Below, piece after piece: positions 10,811 through 22,528 of a stretch of 64,000 nucleotides of DNA. This DNA is from Stomorhina lunata. Lineage: Eukaryota > Arthropoda > Insecta > Diptera > Rhiniidae. The notes under the pieces were generated by a model. The model ran no database searches. It saw nothing but the letters and a program-made list of their open reading frames with translations, and was not told the origin of the DNA. A program made the position numbers and the translations under genes. The first letter of the stretch is position 1; each line of letters starts with the position of its first letter. Location of the stretch: contig OW121740.1 of the NCBI GenBank assembly GCA_933228675.1, forward strand, positions 79,776,899-79,840,898, given 5' to 3'.

Positions 10811-12136
10811 CAATATGAGGAAATGGTGGAATATATGACAAGGCATCATGGCTTGTCCTTGATGCCAAAAACAAATTAAGTCATATGTGGAAAAAGTTGC
10901 AGTGATTTCACGCCTGATCGTGATGTCAAGGGCTGGAAAAAAGTAATTTATTTTTAGGTTTGGGCTTTCTACAAAAATAACGTAAAAGCAAATGTCATAG
11001 GAGCCGTAGCAGCATTTCTGGGACTGGAGGTGGACCAAGCAGATTAGAACAGCAAACGTCCAATTTTCTTTCGATAGAGGAAGCTATAAGAGTTTGGATC
11101 AAAAAGCTAATCACACAATGTGCCAACATTAATACGAAGATGTAGTCTTGAAAATAATTTAAATGAAAATTTTAATTCCTCCACTCCAAATGTTTCCGTT
11201 ATTTGGACTTATATGAGAGCTAGGGTCAAATGTGGACCGATTATCTCGAAATTTGGCAAATTGATAATAGTTGTTACAAAAATTATGTATGCAAAAAATA
11301 AACTCAAAATGTTCATTATCTTTAGATTTACAAGCGTATTAGTGATTTTTTTGTCTCATTTAGTGCGTTTTTAAAGAAGAGTTTGTATGGGAGCTATGGT
11401 CAAATGTGGACCGATTTCAACGAAATTTGGTACAGTGATTTTAGTTTATATAAGCAGTATTTGTTTTAAATTTTATGAAAAAATATTGATATTTGTGGCC
11501 AATATGTCAATTCCGGGAAGTGGGGCCTATGGGAGGTACCATAAATATTGGACTGATTTTGACTAATTTCAATAGCCATGGTCCCATTATCAAAAAAATG
11601 ATCTGTGCCAAATTTCATTAAATTATCTTTAGAATTGCGACCTGTAGTTTGATTACAAGGTTTACATGGGGGTCCAGCCAGCCAGCCAGACGGACGGACA
11701 TCGCTAAATCGACTCAGAAAGTGATTCTAAGTCTATTGGTATACTAAAAGGTGGGTCTAAGACAAATATTTCTATCAGCACAAACTTATAATACCCTTTC
11801 CACCTATGGTGGTGAAGGGTATAAATAGCGTACCAAGAGGGTTCAATAACTGTTTTGAAAGAATTTAATGAAGGGTTCCAAAAATATTTAAGACGAAGTT
11901 GTGATGTACAACATAGCATGTATAAGCTCGAACTCCTAAATTAAATTTAGAAATTTAACTTTAAAAAGAAAAAATTCAACTTGAAAAAGAAAAATTAAAC
12001 TACTAAAAGAAAAATTCGATTTCAAAAAAGTGACGGAATTGGAAAAATCCAAAAGAAAGGTTCAACAATTGGAAATTAAGAAAGCTATTCTAAACCATGA
12101 ATTGGAAATTGTTAAACAATATACTCTAATTTAATT
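10811..12136 (+). pseudogene. Myb/SANT-like DNA-binding protein remnant
   Basis: Read across several frames, the sequence shows family hallmarks in order. It starts with QYEEMVEYMTRHHGLS. Next come WKKL and, after frame changes, a 'DRDVKGWKKV' segment, then the typical 'TGGGPSRLEQQ' and 'LSIEEAI' block near 11025-11085. After the nested element, a coiled-coil tail (VTELEKSKRKVQQLEIKK, about 12030-12090) ends in a stop at about 12136. Such proteins bind DNA through a trihelix/SANT-type fold and often accompany Harbinger transposases. Stops, at least two frameshifts and a 630-bp insertion break it. Confidence 0.5.
11195..11824 (+). mobile_element. Small hairpin element, truncated copy (same family as 50857-51639)
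   Basis: Non-coding. Close match to the right 80% of the complete element at 50857-51639, including the GGACTTATATGAGAGCTAGG segment, a CAGCCAGCCAGACGGACGG tract and the terminal ACCCTTTCCACCTATGGTGG hairpin. The left end is missing. It is nested in the Myb/SANT-like pseudogene. Confidence 0.8.
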
Positions 12137-12564
12137 GTGCTAATTTATTAAATTGTTCTAATTGCCAATTTAATTGTGGGTGTATATGGTCATTCACATT
12201 TTATTAGAAAGATCCATTATGTTTGAAGAGTCTCTAACCTCCATCATCGAACCATAAGGAAACGCAATCTATATTATACAATTATTTAAAAATTACTTGA
12301 AATTGCTATTAATATGTTTTGTTTTGTGAAATTTGTGTGCCAAACAGCAGTGCTACCAACATTTCCACAAATTTTCCCTTATGTTTGTGAATACAACACT
12401 GTGTTCGTTTCGAACGATTTACACAGTACGGTTAACCTTTCGATTCGGAAATTTCTTTCGAAAGATTTTACTTTTCGAATCGAGTTACGCGGTAAGGGCC
12501 CAGTTATGGTTGTTGATGTTTTGTATGAAAATTTGTTATAAGTCCAGATGTGTAAGAATTTGAA

Positions 12565-14885
12565 ACCGACGAAACGAAGAAAATTTTGAAGAAGGCGACA
12601 ATGAAACATTGAATCATTTAAAATCGATTGCCCATATAAATTTTAACCTAGGCTGTAAGAAAAAGTGTTCATTATTTCAAAAATTCGTCAGTTCATAATA
12701 ATATTTTACAAAAACGTTAAAAAGCATCATAATCGTGAATTAAGTTTACTCTTAGATTTCTGCTTCTAAAAGAAAGTATTCATGAAAGCTTATAAAAACT
12801 GTCGACCTTATTTTTGCTTCGTTCTATCGACTTTGAAATTGTAAATTGTTTTAGAAACTCGTTGCTGTTCGTAAAAATTATTATTGAAGCAATTTGTCGC
12901 TCGAATGCAATTATTATACAAGATAAAGGGGCTCTGCAGTTTCGCTTAAAGAAACAAGACTTATTTAAGAAATCCGTCATATTTAACAAACCTGAATTAA
13001 TTTTTGAATTTTAGTATTAAATTATAAATATGAGCTTCAATAAATATACCTTATACTTTGTTTTAATAATATTATCTAAATTTTACTACACATTTAAATC
13101 AATAAAAAACCGAACCGAAACCGGCCGGTTTTGGGTGTTTTAAAACCGAAACCGCGGTTTCTCATTTTCACGGTTTTTGGCAAACTCTACTTAATACAAT
13201 AAGAAAAATAATTTTAAATTTTTTTTTTAAGTTGTTTAAGGAGTAACTAAAGTTTGTTAACAAAAAAAAAAAAAATAATATAAATATTTTACCGACAAAA
13301 AAATAAAACAAATACTCTATTAACCTTAAACTTTATGTATGAAATGTTTTTATTTAAGGTAACTAGTATTTCTTTGTATGAAAAATGACTTGATGTAAAA
13401 ATTACTTTTAAAGTAAAAAATTAACGGTCTTATGCTAAAAAAAATCTTAAATGTTGCTTAAAATACACGTTAGTTACCAAATACTTTAAGGCTAACAAAC
13501 GATTGTTAAAAAATAGTATCCAAAAACAGTTCTTTAACTAATGAATACTTCAAGTCAATTTTACATGTTAATGTTGGCAACATCGTCATTCTCTCTTGTC
13601 TCTTTATAGTTAAATATACAAAACAGCGAATTAATTATTCATTGTTTCCTCCGGGTAGTCGAATTTCTAAATAATGTTTTGTATGTTTTTAATATAAAAT
13701 AACATTTTTCTTCTTTTCTTACTGTAAAATTATGTTTATGTTATATAAAAGCGTAAACTAAACACATTTGTAATACAGTAAAATAATAAATAGACACATT
13801 TTTACTAAGGGTTTAAGCCGATTATTTAAAAATCGAGTAATTTTAACTCGTGTTGTATATATATACATACATCACTATAATGTTTTTTGTAAATTTCATT
13901 GACCGATGTCTGTTTTTTGTTGAAAACACGAATTTTTTGTTAAAAATTTGAATTTGTATTATCAATTTCTTTGAAAAGTTTGATTTGAGTATGAAATATC
14001 TAAAATAGAGTATGAAATATCATGGAAATTATATTTCATAAATTCCCCACCCCCGAAACCTTTTATATGATAAAAAATAGCAAATTAGAAAAAATATGAA
14101 AACTAAATTTAGCAAAAATATTATTTTTTATTAGAAAAGTCTGAAAACTTAAATATTTTCTTTAAAAGTTTTCACAAAATATTATTTGTCAAAACAGTAA
14201 AATATTTAACGTATTTAGCTTTAAATTACGTAGACAGCTACTTTAAATTATTTGATGTTAACAAAAGATTAACATCGTTTTGTTAAGCTAACAATCGTTT
14301 TAGGATAATACTTTAAGGAATTTTACTTAACTTTAGTTTACCAATCGTTGCTAAATTTTATTGCATAAGACCGTAAGAATGTAAGCTTTAGGTAAAAAGT
14401 AAGTTTTTATAAATAAATTAAATTTCTAAGCCAGATGAAAATTACCGAATGTAATTTTTTCTGTAAAATGTAAATTCGAAAAAAGTAAATTCATGTCAAA
14501 TGTAAATCATTATTTTTTTTAAGAAAATTTTTCTTTAAAAATCTAACTTTTATAAATAAGAGTTTAATGTAAAAAGCTGATTTCTATGTCAAAAGTAAAT
14601 TTTTTAGTAAAAGTAAATTTGTATGTCAATATAATGTTTTTTTTGGAAGAAGTAAATTTCTATGTAAAATGTAAATTATTTTGTTAAAACAAAAATTTTA
14701 TTTATAAAAGTTCTCAGAAGTAAATTTTGATTCAAGAAGTAAATTTTGATGTAGAAAGTAAAGTTTTATGTAAAAAGTATTTTTTTTTTTTTGTAAAAAG
14801 TAAATTTTTATGTGAGAAGTAAATTTTGATGTAAAATGAAAATTTGTATATATAAGGTAAATTTTGATATAAGAATATAATATAA
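12565..14885. other. AT-rich DNA, no recognised gene
   Basis: Only short chance frames. A self-complementary CCGGTTT/AAACCGG-rich patch lies at 13107-13180, and degenerate short AAGTAAATTTTGATGTA-type repeats occupy about 14390-14880. Confidence 0.5.
14390..14880. repeat. Degenerate short repeats (GTAAATTTTNATGTAAAA-like)
   Basis: Units of about 20-30 bp built on GTAAATTT and ATGTAAAA recur imperfectly over almost 500 bp, directly before the 5' end of the Helitron-like element. Confidence 0.6.
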
Positions 14886-14989
14886 TCTATAGGTATCTAT
14901 AAAAAAATGTCCGCGTCTGTTTGTATGTTGTTTGTTGGGAAGGATCTCCGAAACTAGCGGACCGATTTTGGCAGTGTAGTATGGTTTGA

Positions 14990-16010
14990 CCGGTGGTTAC
15001 TATAGGCTGAATTTTTTTTCGAAATCTCAAGTGGGGGGAGGGGGGTCACTCCCATATTACTCTTATATTAAAAATTACAAATATAGGCGACCGAGAGGCC
15101 CGATTTTTCTGAAATTTTGACATTATGTTAAGGTGTGAGCGATGGATAAAATAGGCCAGATTTTTTTTCAAATCCTAAGTGGGCGTGACCCCTCCCATAT
15201 AAGTAAAATATTGAAAATGACAAATATGAATGACCTAGCGGCCCGATTTTTCTGAAATTTTGACAGTATGGTAAGGTGTGACCGGTGGTTAAACTAGGTC
15301 AGGTTTTTTTTTTAATCTCAAGTGGGCATGACCCCATCTATATAAGTCAAATATTTAAAATGACAAATATGGATGACCGAACTGACCGATTTTTCTGAAA
15401 TTAAGACAGTATGGTAAGGTGTGACCCGTGGTTATAATAGGCAAGGTTTTTTTCTGAAATCTCAAGTGGGCGGTGCCCCTCCCATATAACTCATATATTA
15501 AAAATGACAAATATAAAATTTTAGCAGTATATTAAAGTTTTAAAATAGGCTAAATTTTGTTTTAAATCTTAAGTGGGCGTGACACCCGGAATAAAAGTCA
15601 TATATTAAAAATGCCAAACATGGAAGGCCCTGAAGACGGATTTTTTTGAAATTTTGACAGTATTTTAAGGTGTGACTGGCGGATGAAATGGTCCAGGTTT
15701 TTTTCTAAATCTCAAGTGTACGTGACCCCTTCCATATAAGCAAAATATTAAAAATGAAAAATATGGATGACCGAGCGACCGATAGGCTACATTTTTTTTT
15801 GAAAATCTCAAATGGGCGTGACCCCTCCCATATAAGTCATATATTAAAAATGACAAATATGGATGACCGATTTTTCAAAAATTTTGACTGTATGTGTGTG
15901 ACCAGTGGGTGAAATAGGCTTGGATTCTTTTTTAATCTCAAGTGGGCGTGACCCCTCCCATATAAGTCAAATATTAAAAATGACAAATATGGATGATAAG
16001 ATGAAAACGA
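14990..16010 (+). repeat. ~140-bp tandem repeats inside Helitron-like element 1
   Basis: About eight imperfect units. Each contains CTCAAGTGGGCGTGACCCC, TCCCATATAAGTC, ATATTAAAAATGACAAATAT, GATTTTTCTGAAATTTTGAC and a TAAGGTGTGACC segment. Spacing between equivalent points is mostly 140-148 bp, with shorter units from internal deletions. The same unit appears inverted at 24150-24890. Confidence 0.88.
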
Positions 16011-16183
16011 TTTAAGCCAATTAATTAAAGTTTTATATGTGGTTATTTTCATACTATAGGATAGTTTTGCGCTTTTTGAATTTTTTTTTAAAATGGACCA
16101 ACGGTCCAACGGGAATTAGAAAATGGGGATAAAATTCCCCTTTTCTTTAAAATTGTATATCTTGAGAACGACTGAACGACATT

Positions 16184-17585
16184 TTTATACCCTTCACCAA
16201 TAGGTGAAAGGGTATTAAAAGTTTGTCATTCAGTTTGTAATTTTTTCATTATTCGTCTTAGACTTCAAAAATTATACCGATCGACTCAGAATCGCCAGGA
16301 GAGTCGATTTAGCCATGTCCGTCTGTCTGTTAAAATCAAGTTTGTGGAGCTCCTGATGGGTGTACCCAGACGAATTATACACAAGAAATTTCTCTACGCA
16401 GCAAGCGATTTAATTTCATTAAAATCGGTCCATAAACACCTGAGATATCGCCAAAATACTAAACTTCGATGACGAATTTAAATTTTTTTTTAAATACAGT
16501 TTCGAATTTTGGCGATATCTCTGGTGTTTATGGACCGATTTTGATAAAATTTAATAGCATGTTGCATTGGAGTATTTTCTAAAATCTGATATATAATTCA
16601 AAAATTTTTTTTTAGAAATACTGTTATTAAAATTTTTTTTTTAATTTGTCAATTTGTGTACATCGATATCTCGGTTATTGATCTACCGATTTTGATGATT
16701 TTCAATAGTGTGCTGCGTTGAACGATTTCCTAAAACTTGATATACAGTTCAAAAAAAACTTTTTTAAAAAACACAATTTTTTGACGAAATTATTTTTTTT
16801 TTTTGAAAAATACAATTAAAAAAAATGTATTCTTATCGAATTTTGAATTTTAACGATATTTGATAAAATCTAAAATCTGATATATAATTCGAAATTTTGT
16901 TTAATTTTTTTCTAAAATATGCTAATTTGCGTACATCGACATATACCGATTTTGATGAAATTCAATAGTATGTTGTGTTGAATGATTTCTTAAAATTTGA
17001 TATAATGTTAAAAAAACTTAAAAAAAACATAGTTTTTTGAAAAAACATAGTTATTTTGAAAAATACAGTTATTAAAAAAAATTAATTCTCATCGAATTTT
17101 GAATTTTGGTGATATCCCTGTTTTTTATAGAAAATAAAAAAATTGTAATTTAGCATCGAATTTCGAGTTTTGGCTATATCTCAGTTGTAAGTAGAACTAT
17201 ATGTTGCAATTTAATAGTGTACTTCGTAGAACACTATTAACATCTAATACCTATACGTACGAGTGTAGGTTATGTCGGTATGCCATCTAGGAGCTCGTCA
17301 AACTTGATTTCAGCATACCGAAATATGTCTTAAATAAGTGAGTTTTGCACATTATGATTTCCTAATCTAAATAGGTCTGCTAAATATTGTCATTAAAGCA
17401 ACCATTTAATCAGTCCTCCAATTTTAAGTCTCTCTGGTTATGTATTTTGTTAACCCTAGTCTTTAGAAAAATACATACTTGTAATTGACCAAAAACTCTT
17501 TCTACTCTGCACTTTACTTTTGTAACACCATTGGTGAAGGGTATTTAAGGTTCGCCATAGCTGATAAGTAAGAGTGCTATCTTGT
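16184..17585 (-). mobile_element. Hairpin-ended (GTCY)n element, copy C, nested in Helitron-like element 1
   Basis: The left end is the TACCCTTCACCAATAGGTGA hairpin with TTTGTCATTCAG next to it. A short GTCTGTCTGT tract lies at about 16320, and the right end ends in GATAAGTAAGAGTGCTATCTTG. The body has the usual repeated 'GATATCTC..GTGTTTATGGACCGATTTTGAT' motif. The related Helitron at 24110-24190 has the uninterrupted flanking sequence, so this is a later insertion. Confidence 0.8.
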
Positions 17586-17949
17586 TTCTTATAAATGTTT
17601 TTTTTTAGTCCAAGTTAGGATTATGCATTAAGAAAAATTTACCACATTTGCCAAATATGCAAATACATTAATAAAGGATTCAATTTTAAAAATTTATAAA
17701 AATATTTCATAATTGTTAATTTTTTGAGAAAGTGTTAACACAGTTATAAGTTAAAAACTTTAACTACCAACCCGGGCAACGCCGGGTAAAATCAGCTAGT
17801 AGTTTATAGAAAAAATAAAAAAAAAGTAGAAAAATTCAGGATATCGACATATTTTTTATTGACAATAACAAAAACTAAAACAAGAAAAATTTAGTCTTTT
17901 AAATGATAAGGAGGTTCTTAAGAATGTTAAAAATTAAAAAAGAGTTATA

Positions 17950-19480
17950 AACAAGTAAGAGTGGTATATTCGGCTTTGCCGAATCTTGGATACCCTTCAC
18001 CAATGGTGCTGCAAAAGTACTTAATGTAATTCCAAGCAAAATTTGGTTATACTAGTATTATATGCAAAGAGTCTTTAAAATTAAGAGTCAGAAAAAGAAA
18101 AGCTTTTCGGTGGCGTCATCATCTAGAATAGTTATGCACCCAAAGGTTAGGTTGGGCAGGTGGCTGATGTCTAGGGAAGCTTCACTTGGGTTCTAAAGTG
18201 GTTCCTTTGCGAAAGATAATGATTACTAGACTACAAGTAGAGAATGCATATTTAAGCCAGCCAGTAGCTTTGAAATAAAATAGACACATATTTTACGAAC
18301 ATTTAATAAAGTTCGATAAACCAGATAAACCATGCAGAAAAGATGCTTCAAAATGTAGATGCCCTTACATTTGCAATAGGACATCGATTTGATAAAGTTT
18401 AAGTATTCTGGCATGCAATCCAAAAACACAGTGCCCAGTGAGGGTTGTGTACTTTAATTCATACGAATTGTCCAACTATTAATTAGTTATGTAAAACTCT
18501 GAACTGATTTAGGTCAAAGCTTTAACAATGATAAGCCTTAAAATTATAGGGAATACACTCTTAGTTTTAGATACATACGTGAAATATATAGCTTTTGAAT
18601 GGATGGATATCAGCTTTGTCGGAAAAGTTATTAAAGATTTACTTATTAATCTAAAGTTAGTTAATTAATTAAAATGAACACTTCATCAATAATATTTGGG
18701 ATGTATTGTTCTTTCGACCTGTCCGATGGATGTTTGGAAAGTTTTGCTCTAGTTCCTTGTGCAATTTTAATGTGATTTAATTTATCAGCATTAAATCGAT
18801 TCCCGGTCGGGGTTATATGGGAGATTTCACTAAATGTGAATAGAGCTCGCCCATTTTCAATATCGAACTTTTCAAGAGATCAGAAATACTTTTGTCAAAT
18901 GTTGTCCCTCTAGAAAGTTTATTTTAGGCGCTATTGCCCTGAATATCAATATTGTACAATGTCTTTATACTAAATGTCATCATATTATCTTAGGCGAAGT
19001 TATACGGGATCAATTGTCAAACGTGAACGGATTTCTCCCAATTGCAATTAAAAAATTTAAATTTTCGTTGATATGTGAGATACTTACATACATATGTAGG
19101 TTTTGAACGGATATCATGTAGTTAGCTGCATTTTTGTACTTCCTAGGAAGATTACCTATGATTTGATATATTCTCAAATGTTATCATAATGTTCAAAAGT
19201 CAGACACAAAATTAAGATTAATGCAGAGTGTCTGTCTGCTAAAATCAGATTTGTGGAGCTCCTGGATTTTACACAAAATTTCAGGATATTGTCCCACCCT
19301 GAATTTTATCTTTGTCGATCAAAACACCATCGCTTAAACGTTAAAATATATCTACCACAAATTACGTAATGCATCAGGATTTAGGTAATCCCCTGCGAAG
19401 GACGCTATTAAATTTCATCAAAATAAACACCTGAGATATCGACAAAACAGGAGCTCCAAAAACTTGACTACAACAGAAAA
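17950..19480. mobile_element. Hairpin-ended element, copy D (inverted relative to copy A)
   Basis: Begins ACAAGTAAGAGTGGTATATT with the perfect ATTCGGC/GCCGAAT hairpin. It matches the reverse complement of 849-2330 over about 1.5 kb with few differences and a small indel near 18005. It ends abruptly at 19480, where copy E begins. A 67-codon frame at 18226-18429 (minus) mirrors the one in copy A; both are explained by repeat identity. Confidence 0.8.
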
Positions 19481-22400
19481 AACAAGAGTGTTATATTCGG
19501 CTTTGCCGAATCTTATATACCCTTCACCAATGGTGTTCAAATAACAAAATTTTTATGATTTTATTCAATGCTTTATGCCAAATTTTATTCAATGGTGTTT
19601 TTAGAAACTTTTAGAATAATATATTACATTTGTAAGAGAATTTATATATATTTTAACATAACTTGTGTGTGAATTACGAATATATCAATATTTGTCTAAA
19701 AATAGATCTATTAATTTTGCAATATTTCAGTAGCTGATGCAACTCAATCAGAACGTTAGTGTAAATGTTTTATTTTCTATCCTGTTTGTTAAAGAAGTGT
19801 TTATACATATCTGTGTAAGTATATATCACGTTTAGTTATACTATTAGTTGAGCATAAAGACGTTGATCCGAGTGCAGAAACATTTGGAACAGCGAAACAT
19901 ATTGCAAAATTTAACAATAATAATGAACTTTACAAGTTATACGCAGCTGTATAGCTTTTAAAAGGTACAACACATAATATCGAAAAAATTACCATAGCGA
20001 AAATAGGAATACAACGGTTAAAAAGAAGCCTTTCAATTTAAACTGCAGGCAATATAGGTAAAAAGTAAACACATCAGCCCATTCTGTCAAACGTTCGTTT
20101 GCAATGCTTAGGATAAAGAAAATCCTCACCAAAAACAATTGGAACACAAGCACGATACCATAGCACACTCAATTAGAGAAAGCGATACAAAATCTATATG
20201 ATTTTAAGTGATAAAAATGTGAAAGTGATCAAAATGTGAAAACAAAACTTTATGCTTTTTCTCATTCTATTAGATGATCTAACGTACGTCTCTTTAGGGC
20301 AAGAACGTTTTTATTTTTAACAAATGCAAAGATAATAAAAAAAGCCAATCTAAAAAGAATCAAAATACGATCGTGAGGCTTTAGATTATGCAAAGTAGAA
20401 GTGGAATAAAAGTGATCGTGCTATTTAATGGTTCCTGAATAAATTTAACCAGTAAAATACTGAATTAGGATTTTTTTTATAAATCAAGAAGTTTTCCCTG
20501 CAGGAGAGCATAACTCCTAAGCTCATTTGGGAAGACATAGGTCGGATTCTGGATATATACTATTAGAAAAGGAATGTGACTCCTAAGAAAATGCAAGCAG
20601 ATGTCTAGACACCAAAGAACAGACAATCAAATAACAACATTAAGCATAAGTTCATTGTGTGGTTATAGCCAGAGTTTAGGAAATCAGAACGTGATAGGGA
20701 TACTTTAGTCCATTCAAGCATATCCTATATTTGCCACAAATAAGTAAACTACTTATACATCACAGCGTCATGTATCCAGAATATCAGCGAGAATTGCTGC
20801 TGAAGGCATTTAACGTTAATACTACAAATTGAATAAAAAAATAAATAAATGAAAAAGACAACTAGAAATAATGAAATAAGTCATAATCTTATGCCATCAA
20901 CAAGTCGATATTTAAAATATGATCTATGAGTACATATGCGTAGAGTTCTGATACAATTTGTTGGTTACTAAATGAAACTATTAAAAAAACTAAATTTGGT
21001 CAGGTAACTTGACGTTTCTGTTTAGCACAAAATGTTACCTCAGATGACTATAAATACATATTTTGTAAAAAAGACCGATTTAAGTAAAGGATTTAAGAGC
21101 ATTGAAAGAAAAATTTGTAGCGTCTAGAATATCATTCATGCAAGTAGTATTTTTGGAAGACAATGTGCGGTTAGAAAAACAATTGTGAATGTTTCCTGTT
21201 AAAACAGTTAACATACTTTCTTGATTTGATCAAGTTCTGAAGCGAAAATTAGAATATAATAACTATTATTTAATGAGTAAAGTATTACACCAGAAAAAAA
21301 TAGTTGCTTAATACTGAATTATATATAGCTATGATATAAAAATTCAAAGTTAAAGAACTGAAGTTAAAATTTTATCTAGTTTGAAGTATCATTGAAGATT
21401 TTATTATTGAATAAACTATTACACAAGACCTAAATCTCTAAGAAACATTCTTCGGATATATCCCTAAAGATGGTCAACATAACTAAATGTGATTTTTAAC
21501 AAAAACTCTGACGAATTATATTAAAATTTTTTGTGGAATGAAATTAATATCCGTACAAACAACAGCACAAATTATTTAATCAGAAGCTAGACGAAATGTT
21601 TATATAAAGTTTTATATTCTCATGAAAAGAATCGACTGAAAATCTACCAGTTTTCACAAAAAAGTATGGTCAAGCGAAAACACATTAGGAGCCAAAACTC
21701 CAAATTCGATGTCCCGCAAATTGCCGAATTTAAAATATTTTTTTTTTTAAAAAATATACTTTTTTGTAAAAAAAATAAATTTTTTTTTGTAAAAAAATCA
21801 TTTCTTTTTGAAGAAAGTTTTCTGAATTGTATATCAAATTTTAGGAAATCATTCAACGCAGAGCACTGTTGAATTTCTTTTTGAAGAAAGTTTTCTGAAT
21901 TGTATATCAAATTTTAGGAAATCATTCAACGCAGAGCACTGTTGAATTTCATCGTAATCGGTATATCAACAACTCAGATATCGCTAAAGCAAAATATATC
22001 GATGTACGCAAATTGGCAATTTAAATTTTTTTTTTTTTAAACAGCATTTAAAAAAAAATTAAATTTTCGAATTATATGTCAGATTTTAGAAAATACTTCA
22101 ACGCAGCACGCTATCAAATTTCATCAAAATCGGTCCATAAACACCAGAGATATCGACAAAATTCGATGAGAATTTTAAACATTTTTTTTAAAAAATATGT
22201 AAATTTTAAAAAAATTTTTTAAAATTCGTCAATTTGTACCCATCGAATTTAAGTATTTTGCCTATATCTCCGGTGTTTATGGTCCGATTTTGATGAAATT
22301 TAATAGCGTACTGCGTAGGTCAATTTTCTAGAATCTGATATACAATTTATCTCGCTACACCCTCCAGGAGCTGCACAAACTTGATTTCAACAGACAGACA

Positions 22401-22528
22401 GACGGAAATGGCTTAATCGACTCTCCTGGCGATTCTGAGTCGATCGGTATAATTTTTATGAGAATGAAAAAATTACAAACTGAATGACAAACTTATAATA
22501 CCCTTTCACCTATTGGTGAAGGGTATAA
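19481..22528. mobile_element. Hairpin-ended element, copy E, with about 2 kb of unrecognised interior
   Basis: The left end repeats the terminal sequence (AACAAGAGTGTTATATTCGG, hairpin, TACCCTTCACCAATGGTG). The right end at 22390-22528 has GACAGACAGACGG, the GAGTCGATCGGTATAATTTT segment and the ACCCTTTCACCTATTGGTG hairpin. The two ends may belong to one 3-kb element. The interior (19560-21650) has no motif or long frame that I recognise and could be captured or host DNA, so treating it as one unit is tentative. Confidence 0.5.
21797..21945. repeat. Tandem duplication of ~74 bp inside copy E
   Basis: The segment from TTTCTTTTTGAAGAAAG to AGAGCACTGTTGAA occurs twice back to back with no visible difference, indicating a very recent duplication. 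Confidence 0.85.

Larger units (their letters stand above)
10445..12501 (+). mobile_element. Decayed DNA transposon with inverted termini (Harbinger-like, tentative)
   Basis: The two ends are inverted copies: GGG-N3-TTACCGCGTAACTCGATTCG at the left and its complement at 12477-12501. Weaker inverted similarity continues for roughly 80 bp inward (around GGTACTGT / ACAGTACGG). Between them lies a broken Myb/SANT-like gene, the kind of DNA-binding partner protein found in PIF/Harbinger elements, and an unrelated small hairpin element (11195-11824). I see no transposase and no clear 3-bp target duplication, so the superfamily is inference. Confidence 0.5.
14886..17799 (+). mobile_element. Helitron-like non-autonomous element 1
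   Basis: The 5' end is TC-initiated (A|TCTATAGG) and the 3' end is a strong hairpin (ACCCGGGC...GCCGGGT, 17770-17787) followed nine bases later by CTAG at 17796-17799 and then T. These are the classic Helitron signals: 5' TC, 3' hairpin plus CTRR, insertion between A and T with no target duplication. No Rep/helicase gene is present. The body holds ~140-bp tandem repeats and a nested hairpin element (16184-17585). An inverted relative sharing the same end and repeats is at 23438-29089. Confidence 0.7.
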
